From Pedobacter soli (GTDB lineage Bacteria > Bacteroidota > Bacteroidia > Sphingobacteriales > Sphingobacteriaceae): a stretch of 64,000 bases of DNA. Below, piece after piece: positions 18,157 through 27,316 of this stretch. Both the position numbers and the translations under genes were made by a program. The stretch is from contig NZ_FMZH01000006.1 in assembly GCF_900101435.1 (NCBI RefSeq), positions 188,902-252,901 on the forward strand, in the 5' to 3' direction. The number at the start of each line of letters is the position of its first letter. Positions within the stretch are counted from its first letter, which is position 1. The notes beneath the pieces were generated by a model, which saw only the letters and a program-made list of their open reading frames with translations, was not told where the DNA came from and made no database searches.

Positions 18157-20346
18157 ATGAAGACAGTTATAATATCGAACAGACTACCCGTTAAAATTAT
18201 TGAAGAAAATGGTCATTACACCTTTATACCCAGCGAAGGTGGCTTAGCCACAGGCCTGGGAGACGTTTACCGCTCAGGTAATTCGGTATGGATTGGATGG
18301 CCCGGAATTGATGTGCCTGAAGAAAGGCAACAGGAAGTAACCGACAAACTTTCCAAACTTAACCTTTATCCCGTTTTTTTAACCCAGGATGAAATTAACC
18401 TTTACTACGAAGGCTTCTCAAACGAAGTTTTATGGCCGGTTTTTCACTACCTCGTTACTTATGCGCATTATGAACAGAGCTATTGGGACTGCTATCAATC
18501 AGTTAATCAGAAATTTGCCAGCGCAGCTTTAAAAGTACTGCACAAAAAAGATAAAATATGGATACAGGATTACCAGCTATTACTTTTACCCGGAATATTG
18601 CGCAGTGAGCTGCCACAATCAACCATTGGTTTTTTTCAACACATCCCCTTTCCTTCATACGAAATTTTCAGACTCATTCCCTGGCGCGATGAGCTGTTAA
18701 ATGGAGTGCTTGGTGCCGATTTGGTGGGTTTCCACACCTACGATGATGTACGCCACTTTTTAAGTACCGCCACACGCTTACTTCCGGTAAATTCATCAGC
18801 CAATGTTTTAAACAGTAATGAAAGGCAAATTGTGGTTGAAGCTTTCCCCATGGGGATTGATTTTGAGAAATTTTCCAGTCTCACCGCACGTGATGAAGTA
18901 CAAAAAGAAATGGAATACTTCCGTAAGGGCAAAGAAGGTTTAAAACTCATTCTTTCTATCGACAGGCTCGACTACAGCAAAGGAATTTTGGAACGTTTAA
19001 AAGCACTCGAACTCCTTTTGCAACTACACCCCGAATATATTGGCAAAATAGAACTGTATATGGTGGTCGTCCCCTCACGCGATACCGTTCCGCAATACCG
19101 CGATTTAAAAGAACAGATTGATCAGTTTGTGGGTAACCTGAATGCACGCTACCGGTCTATTAACTGGATTCCGGTTAATTATTTCTACCGCTCTTTCCCC
19201 ATCGAAGTACTATCAGCCCTATATTCAGCAGCCGATATTTGCCTGGTTACGCCCATGCGTGATGGCATGAACCTGGTAAGTAAAGAATATGTGGCCAGCA
19301 GGCAAAACAATGATGGCGTACTCATTCTGAGCGAAATGGCCGGCGCCTCGAAAGAATTAACAGATGCAGTAATAGTAAACCCCAACAACGTAGGCGACAT
19401 TATGGAGGCCATTGTTCTGGCACTGAAAATGCCTCTTGAAGAGCAGCAAAGCCGCATGAAAGCCATGCGTGGCATTGTAGAAAAGTTTAACGTGAAACAT
19501 TGGGTCAACAATTTTATTTTAAGACTAAACGAAGTGAAAGATTCTCAACAATCCTTATTAACCAAACATGCCGTAAACCTGATTAATGAAAATATTACCC
19601 GGCATTACCAGCAAAGTACCAACCGCGTTTTATTTCTGGATTACGATGGAACCCTGGTTGATTTTACTGGCAATATCGATGATGCATCGCCCGATGAAGA
19701 ATTGTATGCGCTGATTAAAAAACTAACGGAAGATGAAAGCAATCAGGTGGTAATTATTAGTGGCAGAAGAAATGAAACACTCGAAAAATGGTTTGGCCAT
19801 TTAAAGGTTGATATGATTGCCGAACATGGCGCCTGGCAGAAAACAAATGGCGAAAAATGGAATTGTCTGCCGCTGTTAACCGACCAATGGAAGCAGGAAA
19901 TGAAAACCATTCTGGAGACTTACACCGACCGTACTCCGGGTTCGTTTATTGAAGAAAAAAGCTATTCGCTGGTATGGCATTACCGCAAAGCGGATGAAGG
20001 ACTGGGCGAGTTAAGGGCAAATGAAATTGTAAGCCATTTAAGGATTCTGGCGGCCGATAAAGGTTTACAGCTGATGCCAGGCAACAAAGTTATTGAGTTT
20101 AAAAACATGGAAGTAAACAAAGGTAAGGCTGCCTTAAACTGGCTTTACGATAAACATCCTGATTTTATACTCGCCCTGGGCGATGATCATACTGACGAAG
20201 ATATTTTTAAGGCACTACCCAACGATGCTTTTACCATTAAAGTTGGTAATAATATTTCAGAAGCCAAGTATTACCTCAATGATTATAAAGAGGTGAGAAA
20301 GTTATTGTGGAGTTTAGTTAAAGAGGAATTTGTAGACAGGGGTTAA
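18157..20346 (+). CDS. bifunctional trehalose-6-phosphate synthase / phosphatase
   Basis: A 729-residue fusion that makes trehalose from UDP-glucose (or a related donor) and glucose-6-phosphate in the cytoplasm. Residues 1 to about 470 are a GT20 synthase (N-terminal MKTVIISNRLPV, substrate loops GGLATGLG, DRLDYSKG, VTPMRDGMNLVSKEY). Residues from about 485 are a HAD phosphatase with catalytic DYDGT at 495-499, ISGR, and GDDHTDEDIF near the end. The ATG at 18157 is preferred over the TTG at 18121, because the synthase motif starts there. It sits beside glycogen genes, which points to compatible-solute or storage metabolism. The stop is followed at once by palindromic repeats. Confidence 0.93.
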   Translation: MKTVIISNRLPVKIIEENGHYTFIPSEGGLATGLGDVYRSGNSVWIGWPGIDVPEERQQEVTDKLSKLNLYPVFLTQDEINLYYEGFSNEVLWPVFHYLVTYAHYEQSYWDCYQSVNQKFASAALKVLHKKDKIWIQDYQLLLLPGILRSELPQSTIGFFQHIPFPSYEIFRLIPWRDELLNGVLGADLVGFHTYDDVRHFLSTATRLLPVNSSANVLNSNERQIVVEAFPMGIDFEKFSSLTARDEVQKEMEYFRKGKEGLKLILSIDRLDYSKGILERLKALELLLQLHPEYIGKIELYMVVVPSRDTVPQYRDLKEQIDQFVGNLNARYRSINWIPVNYFYRSFPIEVLSALYSAADICLVTPMRDGMNLVSKEYVASRQNNDGVLILSEMAGASKELTDAVIVNPNNVGDIMEAIVLALKMPLEEQQSRMKAMRGIVEKFNVKHWVNNFILRLNEVKDSQQSLLTKHAVNLINENITRHYQQSTNRVLFLDYDGTLVDFTGNIDDASPDEELYALIKKLTEDESNQVVIISGRRNETLEKWFGHLKVDMIAEHGAWQKTNGEKWNCLPLLTDQWKQEMKTILETYTDRTPGSFIEEKSYSLVWHYRKADEGLGELRANEIVSHLRILAADKGLQLMPGNKVIEFKNMEVNKGKAALNWLYDKHPDFILALGDDHTDEDIFKALPNDAFTIKVGNNISEAKYYLNDYKEVRKLLWSLVKEEFVDRG

Positions 20347-20897
20347 TCTTTTCGGTCGGTGTGACACCAACCGATAGGAATCCAATATACAATCCGTCAT
20401 TCCCGTGAAAACGGGAATCTTAAAGCGAAATACAGGCACCGATAAAGTGTGAGAATTCCCATCCGATAGCTATCGGATCAAGCTGGGAATGACGATCAAA
20501 GACAACAAAGGATGTTAAGCTATTTTTTTCGGTCGGTGTGACACCGACCGATAGAAATCCAATATACGATCCGTCATTCCCGTGAAAACAGGAATCTTAA
20601 AGCGAAATACAGGCACCGATAAAGTGTGAGGATTCCCATCCGATAGCTATCGGATCAAGCTGGGAATGACGATCAAAGACAACAAAGGATGTTATGCTAT
20701 TTTTTTCGGTCGGTGTGACACCAACCGATAGGAATCCAATATACGATCCGTCATTCCCGTGAAAACGGGAATCTTAAAGCGAAATACAGGCACCGATAAA
20801 GTGTGAGGATCCCATCCGATAGCTATCGATCAAGCTGAGAATGACGATTAACGAAAATGAGCTTCTTGCGAATATCCTTTTTTTTAATGCACAATCC
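20347..20897. repeat. three tandem 177-bp palindromic repeat units
   Basis: A 551-bp gene-free gap is filled by three copies of a 177-bp unit beginning TTCGGTCGGTGTGACACC at 20351, 20528 and 20705. The third is degenerate near its end. Each unit contains a near-perfect palindrome around GGTGTGACACC, a hairpin ATTCCCGTGAAAACGGGAAT, the perfect palindrome ATCCGATAGCTATCGGAT, and outer inverted arms CGTCATTCCC/GGGAATGACG. A partial copy lies at 54006-54048. The design is that of a non-autonomous REP/MITE-like element; no transposase gene is present. Confidence 0.85.
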
Positions 20898-22682
20898 CTA
20901 CAAAAATATCGGCCTATCCAGTTTAATTGCAATGCGGTAAGCAGCATTCATTAAACCTACATGACTGTAGGCCTGAGGAAAATTCCCCCACTGACTACCT
21001 GTTTTGGCATCTACATCTTCGCTAAAAAGTAACAGGTGATTGCAGTATTTAATGATATTTTCGAATTCTTTAATGGCTTCATCGGTTCGACCAACGCAAG
21101 CCAATGCCTCCACATACCAGAAAGCGCAGATTAAAAAAGTAGTTTTTGGTTTCCCAAAATCATCAGCATGCAGGTAGCGGTAAAACAAGCCATCCTCTGT
21201 TTTAAGCTCTGCTTCCAGTGCTTTTAAATGATCTTTGGCCTTATCAGATGCCGGATCGAGGTAATTCATCATAATCAACTGCAACGTACTCGCATCCAAA
21301 TGCTTGCTACCCACCGCATTGGTATATACTCTCCTTTCCGGATCGTAACAGGCTTCGATATGTGCTGCAGCTTTATCAATCAAAACCTGAGCGCGATCTT
21401 CGAAGTTTTGATTACCTATAGTTTTGGCCATTTTTAATGCGGCCTGTGCCCCTGCCCATTGAAAAAGATTGCTGTAACAATGCACATTGGCAATATTTCT
21501 GAACTCCCATATTCCGGCATCCTTTTCATCAATGGTACTTTCAATTTTAGATAAAACACTTTCTATCCATTTTACTGAGTCGCTCCGCTCCGAAAACACA
21601 AAGCGGTGATCGGTATATAGCGGCAGCATCGAAATTAAAACCTGACCATAAATATCATTCTGAATGTGTTCGTAAGCCTGATTTCCAATTCTGATCGGTT
21701 TCTCGCCTCTATATCCCGCTAAATGATCTAAAGTATTTTCGGTAATTTTTCTTTCGCCCGCAATGCCGTACAAAGGCTGGTAACGTGTATCTTCTGCATG
21801 CGAAATATCAGAGAGGTAATTGAAATACTTCTCCATCTCCTCAAAATGACCAATGTGATTGAGCGAAGTGAGTACATAGTGCGAATCGCGCAGCCAGCAA
21901 TAACGGTAATCCCAGTTGCGTGTACTACCCGGCGATTCGGGTAAACTGGTGGTACTGGCAGCAATAATTGCCCCGGTATCCTCATACTGGTGAATTTTAA
22001 GCACCAGCGCAGAGCGGATAACAAAATGCTGATAAAAACCAGCAATTGATGAATGTTTAATCCACAAGCGCCAATAAGCAATCGTTTCGCGCAGGAAATT
22101 TTCCGAAGTACTTACAATCGGGGCTTCGAGATTTTGGCCATAGGTCATTACCAGGTATTTGGCTTCGTTCAGCACAAATGCTTTTTCATCGATAATATAA
22201 GTTAACGAAACATTGGTACTCAAACGGATATTTTCATCGCAACCTAAATAATCGATATGGTTACTGCCACGGCTTACGGTCATGGCACTTTTGCCATAAT
22301 TGCACACCGGCTTACACTTAATTGTTATCCGGGGACTTCCGGTTAAAGGTTCAATTTTCCTGATCAACATTAAAGGTTTGAAATACCTTTCGTAAAGGTG
22401 AAAGCGGGGAGCAAAATCGGTTACCCGGTAAGTACCATCTTCGGCGGTAATTTCGGTCCGCAATACATTGGTATTTTCGATATAGTATTGATTGGAAGAA
22501 AATTCGCCTTGTGGCCTGATAGAAAACTCGCCTCCTTTTTGTTTATCCAATAAACTGCCAAAAACGAATGAACTATCGAAACGTGGCCAGCATAGCCATG
22601 ATATATCGGTGTTTTTATTTACGTGGGCTAAAAAAGCGCAATTTCCTATTATTCCGGTTTGATATAAATGCTGTTCGGGCAT
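20898..22682 (-). CDS. glycoside hydrolase family 15 (glucoamylase/trehalase-like)
   Basis: A 594-residue cytoplasmic enzyme with the (alpha/alpha)6 barrel of GH15. It starts MPEQHLYQTGIIGNCAFLAHV; the TTG at 22724 in the same frame is less likely. Motifs include WLCWPRFDS in the N-terminal beta domain, RNWDYRYCWLRDS, WEFRN (general acid region) and the C-terminal QAYSHVGLMNAA (catalytic base region). Soluble GH15 enzymes of this length are glucoamylases or trehalases. The flanking trehalose synthase and glgC/glgA genes fit either activity. It is downstream of glgC but behind a predicted terminator, so probably has its own promoter. Confidence 0.88.
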   Translation of the reverse strand: MPEQHLYQTGIIGNCAFLAHVNKNTDISWLCWPRFDSSFVFGSLLDKQKGGEFSIRPQGEFSSNQYYIENTNVLRTEITAEDGTYRVTDFAPRFHLYERYFKPLMLIRKIEPLTGSPRITIKCKPVCNYGKSAMTVSRGSNHIDYLGCDENIRLSTNVSLTYIIDEKAFVLNEAKYLVMTYGQNLEAPIVSTSENFLRETIAYWRLWIKHSSIAGFYQHFVIRSALVLKIHQYEDTGAIIAASTTSLPESPGSTRNWDYRYCWLRDSHYVLTSLNHIGHFEEMEKYFNYLSDISHAEDTRYQPLYGIAGERKITENTLDHLAGYRGEKPIRIGNQAYEHIQNDIYGQVLISMLPLYTDHRFVFSERSDSVKWIESVLSKIESTIDEKDAGIWEFRNIANVHCYSNLFQWAGAQAALKMAKTIGNQNFEDRAQVLIDKAAAHIEACYDPERRVYTNAVGSKHLDASTLQLIMMNYLDPASDKAKDHLKALEAELKTEDGLFYRYLHADDFGKPKTTFLICAFWYVEALACVGRTDEAIKEFENIIKYCNHLLLFSEDVDAKTGSQWGNFPQAYSHVGLMNAAYRIAIKLDRPIFL

Positions 22683-22775
22683 AAGCTGTTTTATGTGTTT
22701 ATAAATTAACAAGCCTGTACCCAAAATGTTGGCAGGAATGTAAAAAACCTACCCAACAGCAGTTAAATACAAAAT

Positions 22776-22806
22776 AAAAAGCCAGCCTAGGTAAACTAAA
22801 CTGGCC
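22776..22806 (-). terminator. intrinsic terminator after glgC
   Basis: On the minus strand GCCAG...CTGGC forms a stem, extended internally by TAG/CTA, followed directly by TTTTTATTTTG. It is located 22 nt past the glgC stop and separates glgA-glgC from the GH15 gene. Confidence 0.65.
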
Positions 22807-22827
22807 TATAGTTAATGATAATGATTG

Positions 22828-24096
22828 CTAAATTACAGTTCCGCTAGGCAAAGCCACTCCTTTTTTAATTACCACTATACCATCTTTAACGGCATAGAGT
22901 TCAAAGTCGCCATCTTCCAAATGATCGCCGCCATTAATTTTCACATCGTTACCAATACGGCAGTTTTTGTCGATAATGGCATTGTTAATGTAACACCTGT
23001 CGCCAATACCAATCAGCGAATTTCCTTTGCTTGTTTCTTCCTGTATTTCTTCGAAAGTCTGGTACCTGTCGCTACCCATAATGTAAGAATTGGTAATAAC
23101 CGTATTCTTCCCTATTCTTGCCCTGATACCCAAAACGGCATGTTCTACCTTACTGGCCTGTACAATACAGCCTTCGGCAATAATGGCCTTATTTAAAGTG
23201 GTACCCGAAATTTTAGAAGGCGGTAACATCCGTGCCCTGGTAAAAATAGCGTGGTTACTATCGAACATGTTAAATTTCGGAATTTCGTCTGTAAGACCCA
23301 GATTAGCCTCAAAAAACGACGAAATGTTACCGATATCAGTCCAATAGCCTTCATATTGATAGCTTAAAACCCTGCTTTGGGTAATGGCACGCGGTAAAAT
23401 TTCTTTACCAAAATCTTTCTCCTCTTCGTTTTCGTTTAAGATATTAATGAGGTATTCGCGGTTGAATACATAAATTCCCATCGAAGCCAGAAAATTACGG
23501 CCTTCACCCTGCATCTCCTCACCAGTATCCGAAATCCACTCTTCCAATCCGGTTTTTGGTTTTTCGATAAAAGAAGTAATCATATTTTCTTCATCGGCTT
23601 TCAAAATACCGAAATCGGTAGCATCTTTGGCTGTAACCGGAATGGTGGCAATGGTAATTTCCGCTTCAGCCTCAATGTGCTTTTCAATCATATCTTTAAA
23701 ATCCATCTGGTACAACTGATCGCCCGAAAGGATTAAAATATAATCAAACTCATGTGAAACAATATGGTGCATGCACTGACGTACCGCATCGGCAGTACCC
23801 TGAAACCAGCCTGCATTTTGTACCGTTTGCTCTGCTGCCAGAATATCAACAAAAGCCTTACTGAAATGACTAAAGTGATACGTATTCTTAATGTGCTTAT
23901 TTAACGATGCCGAATTAAACTGCGTAAGTACAAACATACGGTGGATGCCTGAGTTAAGGCAGTTAGAAATTGGAATGTCTACCAACCGGTACTTCCCTGC
24001 AATTGGAACTGCCGGTTTAGAACGTGTTTGTGTAAGTGGCGATAATCTAGAGCCCTGGCCACCGCCAAGGATAACGCCTAAAACTTTGTCAGTCAT
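22828..24096 (-). CDS. glgC: glucose-1-phosphate adenylyltransferase
   Basis: A 422-residue ADP-glucose pyrophosphorylase that forms ADP-glucose from ATP and glucose-1-phosphate, the committed step of bacterial glycogen synthesis. The nucleotidyltransferase domain starts GVILGGGQGSRLSPLT with the pyrophosphate-binding GGGxGxRL, then SKPAVPIAGKYRLVDIPISN. Catalytic and substrate motifs include ILSGDQLYQMD and SFIEKP. A left-handed beta-helix domain lies at the C-terminus (about 300-420), with allosteric-type N-terminal sequence. The gene is 8 nt downstream of glgA, so the two are co-transcribed. Confidence 0.95.
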   Translation of the reverse strand: MTDKVLGVILGGGQGSRLSPLTQTRSKPAVPIAGKYRLVDIPISNCLNSGIHRMFVLTQFNSASLNKHIKNTYHFSHFSKAFVDILAAEQTVQNAGWFQGTADAVRQCMHHIVSHEFDYILILSGDQLYQMDFKDMIEKHIEAEAEITIATIPVTAKDATDFGILKADEENMITSFIEKPKTGLEEWISDTGEEMQGEGRNFLASMGIYVFNREYLINILNENEEEKDFGKEILPRAITQSRVLSYQYEGYWTDIGNISSFFEANLGLTDEIPKFNMFDSNHAIFTRARMLPPSKISGTTLNKAIIAEGCIVQASKVEHAVLGIRARIGKNTVITNSYIMGSDRYQTFEEIQEETSKGNSLIGIGDRCYINNAIIDKNCRIGNDVKINGGDHLEDGDFELYAVKDGIVVIKKGVALPSGTVI

Positions 24097-24104
24097 GTTT
24101 AAGC

Positions 24105-25517
24105 TTAATTTAATAATTGGTACAATTCTATATAATTTAATGCCGCATTATCCCACGAGTGGTCTAGCTTCATCATTGTTTTACGCACTGCTTTAAAAGC
24201 TTTTTTATTGTTATACAGTTCTACTGCGCGGTTAATGGCGTGGGTAACATCCCAAATACTGGTTTGGTCGTGGCAAATACCAAAACCTCCATCGCCAATA
24301 TCAATCACGGTATCTTTTAACCCACCTATACGCCGTACCATGGGCACTGTACCATACCTTAAAGCATACAGCTGGTTTAAACCACAGGGTTCAACACGCG
24401 AAGGCATGATCAGGAAATCGGCACCGGCATAAATTTCGTGCGAAACCTGCTCATTGTAGCCAATGTAGGCATTATACTTACCCGGAAAAATATCCTTTAA
24501 CTGATTTAAACGCCCTTCTACCCAATTATCGCCCGATCCTAAAACCAATACATTAATGTTATCGCCATGCTGCTGCAAAGCAGTATAAAATATATCAGGC
24601 AGCAAATCGGCTCCTTTTTCATCAACCAGCCGGCCGATAAAAGTAAAGAGGGGCTTAGACGCATCTAATTGAAAAACATTGCACAGAGCAGTTTTGTTTG
24701 CCTGCTTACCGGCTTCAACGGTCTTTATATTGTAACCTTTGCCCAGCATAGGGTCGGTTTCCGGATTCCAGACTTCGCTGTCAATACCATTTAAAATCCC
24801 TACCGATTTCCAGCGTTCCTGTCTCAACAAACTTTCTAAGCCACGGGCATTGTTCATCATTTCTTCGAGGTAGCTTGGCGAAACTGTAGTTACGCGCCAC
24901 GCACATTTTATAGCCGAAGCCAAAGGGTTAATGGCATCATCCCAGCCCAGCAAACCACCCTTCCATAAATCGAAGGCCGGTAGGTAGTATAATTTATCCC
25001 AGCCAAATTGTCCCTGGTATTGGGCGTTGTGAATGGTTAAAACTGTAGGTACATGTTTAATGCTTTCGTATTTTAAACAATTCGATGCCATAAAAGGAAT
25101 TAAACCGGTATGGTGATCGTGACAGTGAATTACATCCGGACGATGTTCCCATTGGGCAATCCAATCTAAAGTGGCAATCTGAAAAGCAACAAAACGTTCA
25201 GTATCATCGCCATAACCGTAAACATTCGGTCTGTCGGTAAGGCCTTTAATATGGATTACGTAAACATCGAAACCCAGTTTATTGGTTTTTTCTTTTAATA
25301 TGCGGTAATGAAAATGATGATTACCATAGTTAGACCAGGCATCGTAGGTTACTTCAAATTCGCTTTCGCGGATGAATTTAGTGTCGTACGCCGGAACAAC
25401 CACTTTGGCAATGTGGCCTAATTTATTTTGATACTTGGGTAAGGCCCCTACCACATCGGCTAAACCACCAACTTTTGCAACAGGGTAACACTCGGCACTT
25501 ATATGTATAATTTCCAT
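24105..25517 (-). CDS. glgA: glycogen synthase (ADP-glucose type)
   Basis: A 470-residue GT5 starch/glycogen synthase with a GT-B fold. The N-terminus MEIIHISAECYPVAKVGGLADVVG holds the ADP-glucose-binding KxGGL motif. The C-terminal half contains TFIGRLVDEKG and the conserved MPSRVEPCGLNQLYALRYG loop followed by RRIGGLKDTV. The start is the ATG at 25517; an in-frame TTG sits immediately before it. It is the first gene of the glgA-glgC pair and would extend alpha-1,4-glucan using the ADP-glucose made by GlgC. No branching enzyme is in the window. Confidence 0.95.
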   Translation of the reverse strand: MEIIHISAECYPVAKVGGLADVVGALPKYQNKLGHIAKVVVPAYDTKFIRESEFEVTYDAWSNYGNHHFHYRILKEKTNKLGFDVYVIHIKGLTDRPNVYGYGDDTERFVAFQIATLDWIAQWEHRPDVIHCHDHHTGLIPFMASNCLKYESIKHVPTVLTIHNAQYQGQFGWDKLYYLPAFDLWKGGLLGWDDAINPLASAIKCAWRVTTVSPSYLEEMMNNARGLESLLRQERWKSVGILNGIDSEVWNPETDPMLGKGYNIKTVEAGKQANKTALCNVFQLDASKPLFTFIGRLVDEKGADLLPDIFYTALQQHGDNINVLVLGSGDNWVEGRLNQLKDIFPGKYNAYIGYNEQVSHEIYAGADFLIMPSRVEPCGLNQLYALRYGTVPMVRRIGGLKDTVIDIGDGGFGICHDQTSIWDVTHAINRAVELYNNKKAFKAVRKTMMKLDHSWDNAALNYIELYQLLN

Positions 25518-26108
25518 CAAATATTTGGTGTAGATAACCTAAGTAAGTTACTAATTGTTTTGAGCATTGCAAATAATGTAAATTATATTTTTAGGTGAAA
25601 ATTCAGGGTTTGGGGATTTCTTATTCAGTGCACCTATTTCAGTGCTGAAAGGCAGTATTTTACCTGATTTTCCATAACTACGCAAAAGTACGCAAGCGTG
25701 TTTTCCATTAAAAAAAGTAAGCATTATAAAGCAGTTTAAAGTGCAAATTTAGCAGCAATAAAATCCGGGAAATATGCATTTAATCTGAGAATTATTATAG
25801 TTTCCCGCTGATTACGCTGATACACGCAGAGGTTTTAATAATCCTAAGTATTTAATCTGCAGTGATCCTCTTAAATCTGCGGGAGAATTTATTATAGTTT
25901 CCCGCGGATTGCGCTGATACACGTAGAGATTTTTAATAACCCTAAGTATTTAATCTGCGATGATCCTCTTAAATCTGCGGGAGAACTTATTATAGTTTCC
26001 CGCGGATTGCGCTGATAGACTCGGAGAATAAGCCTAAACAAAAAAACCGCCTGGCTCGCCCATGCGGTTTTAACAACAAAACAAATATATTTTTGGTTTA
26101 AAAATACC
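25518..26108. repeat. gene-free region with 2.3 tandem ~97-bp repeat units
   Basis: This 591-bp gap separates glgA from the methyltransferase paralogue. From 25790 to about 26030 it carries a tandem repeat whose TTTCCCGC marker recurs at 25801, 25898 and 25996 (periods 97 and 98 bp). Each unit reads outward as TTTCCCGCGGATTGCGCTGAT and ends ATCTGCGGGAGA, so its ends are partly inverted repeats. Between 25518 and 25790 there is only AT-rich sequence that should include the glgA promoter; no specific site could be assigned. The last 70 bp contain a terminator, listed separately. Confidence 0.75.
26038..26074 (-). terminator. intrinsic terminator after the methyltransferase paralogue
   Basis: On the minus strand AAAACCGC (26066-26073 region) and GCGGTTTTTT flank a GC-rich loop, giving a stem of about 8 bp followed by a T-run. 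It is located 35 nt past the stop of the gene at 26109-26903. Confidence 0.7.
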
Positions 26109-26903
26109 TTAGTACTCTTCCGCTAAAATTTCGTAAAAATCGCGGATAGGTTGAAACTGAGGGTGCAACGAAACCACATCGCCAAAAACCAATAAGGCAG
26201 GTGCGGTAATTTTTTTATCCTCAACAATTTCAGCAATGGTATCAACAATACCCACTGCAATTTTCTCTTGCGGCGTCGATCCGTTCTGGATTACCGCTAC
26301 CGGTAAAAGATTTTTGCTTTCGGCCTGAAAAATGGCTGCAATTTCTTTTACTTTCTCAATTCCGTTTAAAACTACAATGGTAGCTTTGGTTTTAGCTGCA
26401 ATGTATAAATCTTCAGAAATTTCGCCTCTTGAGTTAGTTCCGGTTACCGCCCAGAAGCTCTCGCTCAGGTCTTTATAAATCATCGGAATCTTTTGTAAAC
26501 TTGGCGCACCTGTAGCACTTGAAATACCCGGAATAATTTCAGTTGGAATGCTGTACGATTCGGCGGCATCAATTTCTTCGTAACCTTTGGCAAAGAAAAA
26601 CGGATCGCCGCTTTTTAACCGCACCACATGACCATAATTTAAAGCATAATCAACAATCAGCTTGTTTACGGCCTCTTGCGAAAAATCTTCATCATCACTG
26701 CGTTTACCTACATAAACTTTTGGAATACCATCTGGCGCATGACATAATAAAGCTTCGTTCACATTTGCATCGTACAAAACAACATCAGCTGTTTTTAATG
26801 CTTTAACACCTTTTAAACTAAATAAATCCGGGTCGCCAGGACCTGCACCTATTAAAGTAATTCGTGGTTCAATGTTTGCTTTTTCTACTTTATTTAAAAT
26901 CAT
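26109..26903 (-). CDS. diverged uroporphyrinogen-III C-methyltransferase (CobA/SUMT) paralogue
   Basis: A 264-residue tetrapyrrole methyltransferase-family protein, closely related along its length to the SUMT at 33783-34553. The SAM-binding start ITLIGAGPGDPDLF is intact. The hallmark loop GGDPFVFGRG of the intact copy is changed to SGDPFFFAKG, and VTHRGLSES is changed to MIYKDLSES. Both changes fall in regions conserved across SUMT enzymes, so substrate or activity may have changed. ATG at 26903 is preferred over a GTG at 26927. Its promoter region shares a 35-bp element with that of the sulfate-reduction operon. It has a terminator of its own. Confidence 0.85.
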   Translation of the reverse strand: MILNKVEKANIEPRITLIGAGPGDPDLFSLKGVKALKTADVVLYDANVNEALLCHAPDGIPKVYVGKRSDDEDFSQEAVNKLIVDYALNYGHVVRLKSGDPFFFAKGYEEIDAAESYSIPTEIIPGISSATGAPSLQKIPMIYKDLSESFWAVTGTNSRGEISEDLYIAAKTKATIVVLNGIEKVKEIAAIFQAESKNLLPVAVIQNGSTPQEKIAVGIVDTIAEIVEDKKITAPALLVFGDVVSLHPQFQPIRDFYEILAEEY

Positions 26904-26942
26904 AACACCAAATTTATGCTGGTTCACATTCGTTAATTATTA

Positions 26943-26977
26943 CAAATATATAAAGTCTATAGGAATTGTAGTAATTT
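26943..26977 (-). promoter_or_regulatory. promoter element shared with the sulfate-reduction operon
   Basis: On the minus strand a TATATTTG box, a perfect TAnnTTTG -7 element for this phylum, lies at 26950-26943, 40 bp before the ATG. Upstream of it is CTATAGACTTTA-type sequence. The whole 35-bp block matches 36907-36941 at all but three positions. See that entry and the finding on shared control. Confidence 0.65.
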
Positions 26978-27316
26978 ATTTTAAAATAATTTTTTCCTGC
27001 ATGATTAACGATGCGAAGAATCTCTAAAAACGAAGACCCTGCCTCGAAAAAAGTCTTCAAATTCGCAACATGGCGATTAGCTTAGGAACATCATTGGTTG
27101 ATAACACGGTGGATCCTGAAACAAGTTCAGGATAACGATTTGTATTCGGGATGGCAAACAAAAAGAAAAATGCCACCGTGTTTTCTGCGCATCCGTGGCA
27201 AAATAACAGTGCTGTCAGATCTTACTATCTGAAAGTGACAGGAAATTGAGGAAATAAGGTCAGACGGGAACATCTGACCTCACAGTGCGCGCTACAGAGT
27301 AGTCGTTTAAAGAATC
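26978..27316. other. gene-free region with degenerate inverted repeats
   Basis: No coding sequence. It contains a GGATCCTGAAACAAGTTCAGGAT hairpin around 27111-27133 (arms ATCCTGAA/TTCAGGAT), a broken repeat of CTGTCAGAT/ATCTGAAAGTGACAG around 27213-27241, and AGGTCAGA/TCTGACCT (8-bp arms) around 27261-27284. These look like decayed REP-type elements; the last may act as terminator or boundary for neighbouring genes. Confidence 0.5.

Noticed and set aside
20351..20850. CRISPR array
   Set aside because: Units are 177 bp and repeat throughout, without short repeats alternating with unique spacers, and no cas gene is present.
22825..23196. 123-codon plus-strand frame over the 3' end of glgC
   Set aside because: Antisense of the glgC beta-helix region, and it would begin inside the glgC terminator spacer.
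25790..26030. CRISPR-like or tRNA-containing repeat
   Set aside because: The ~97-bp units are homologous over their full length, and no cloverleaf could be drawn.
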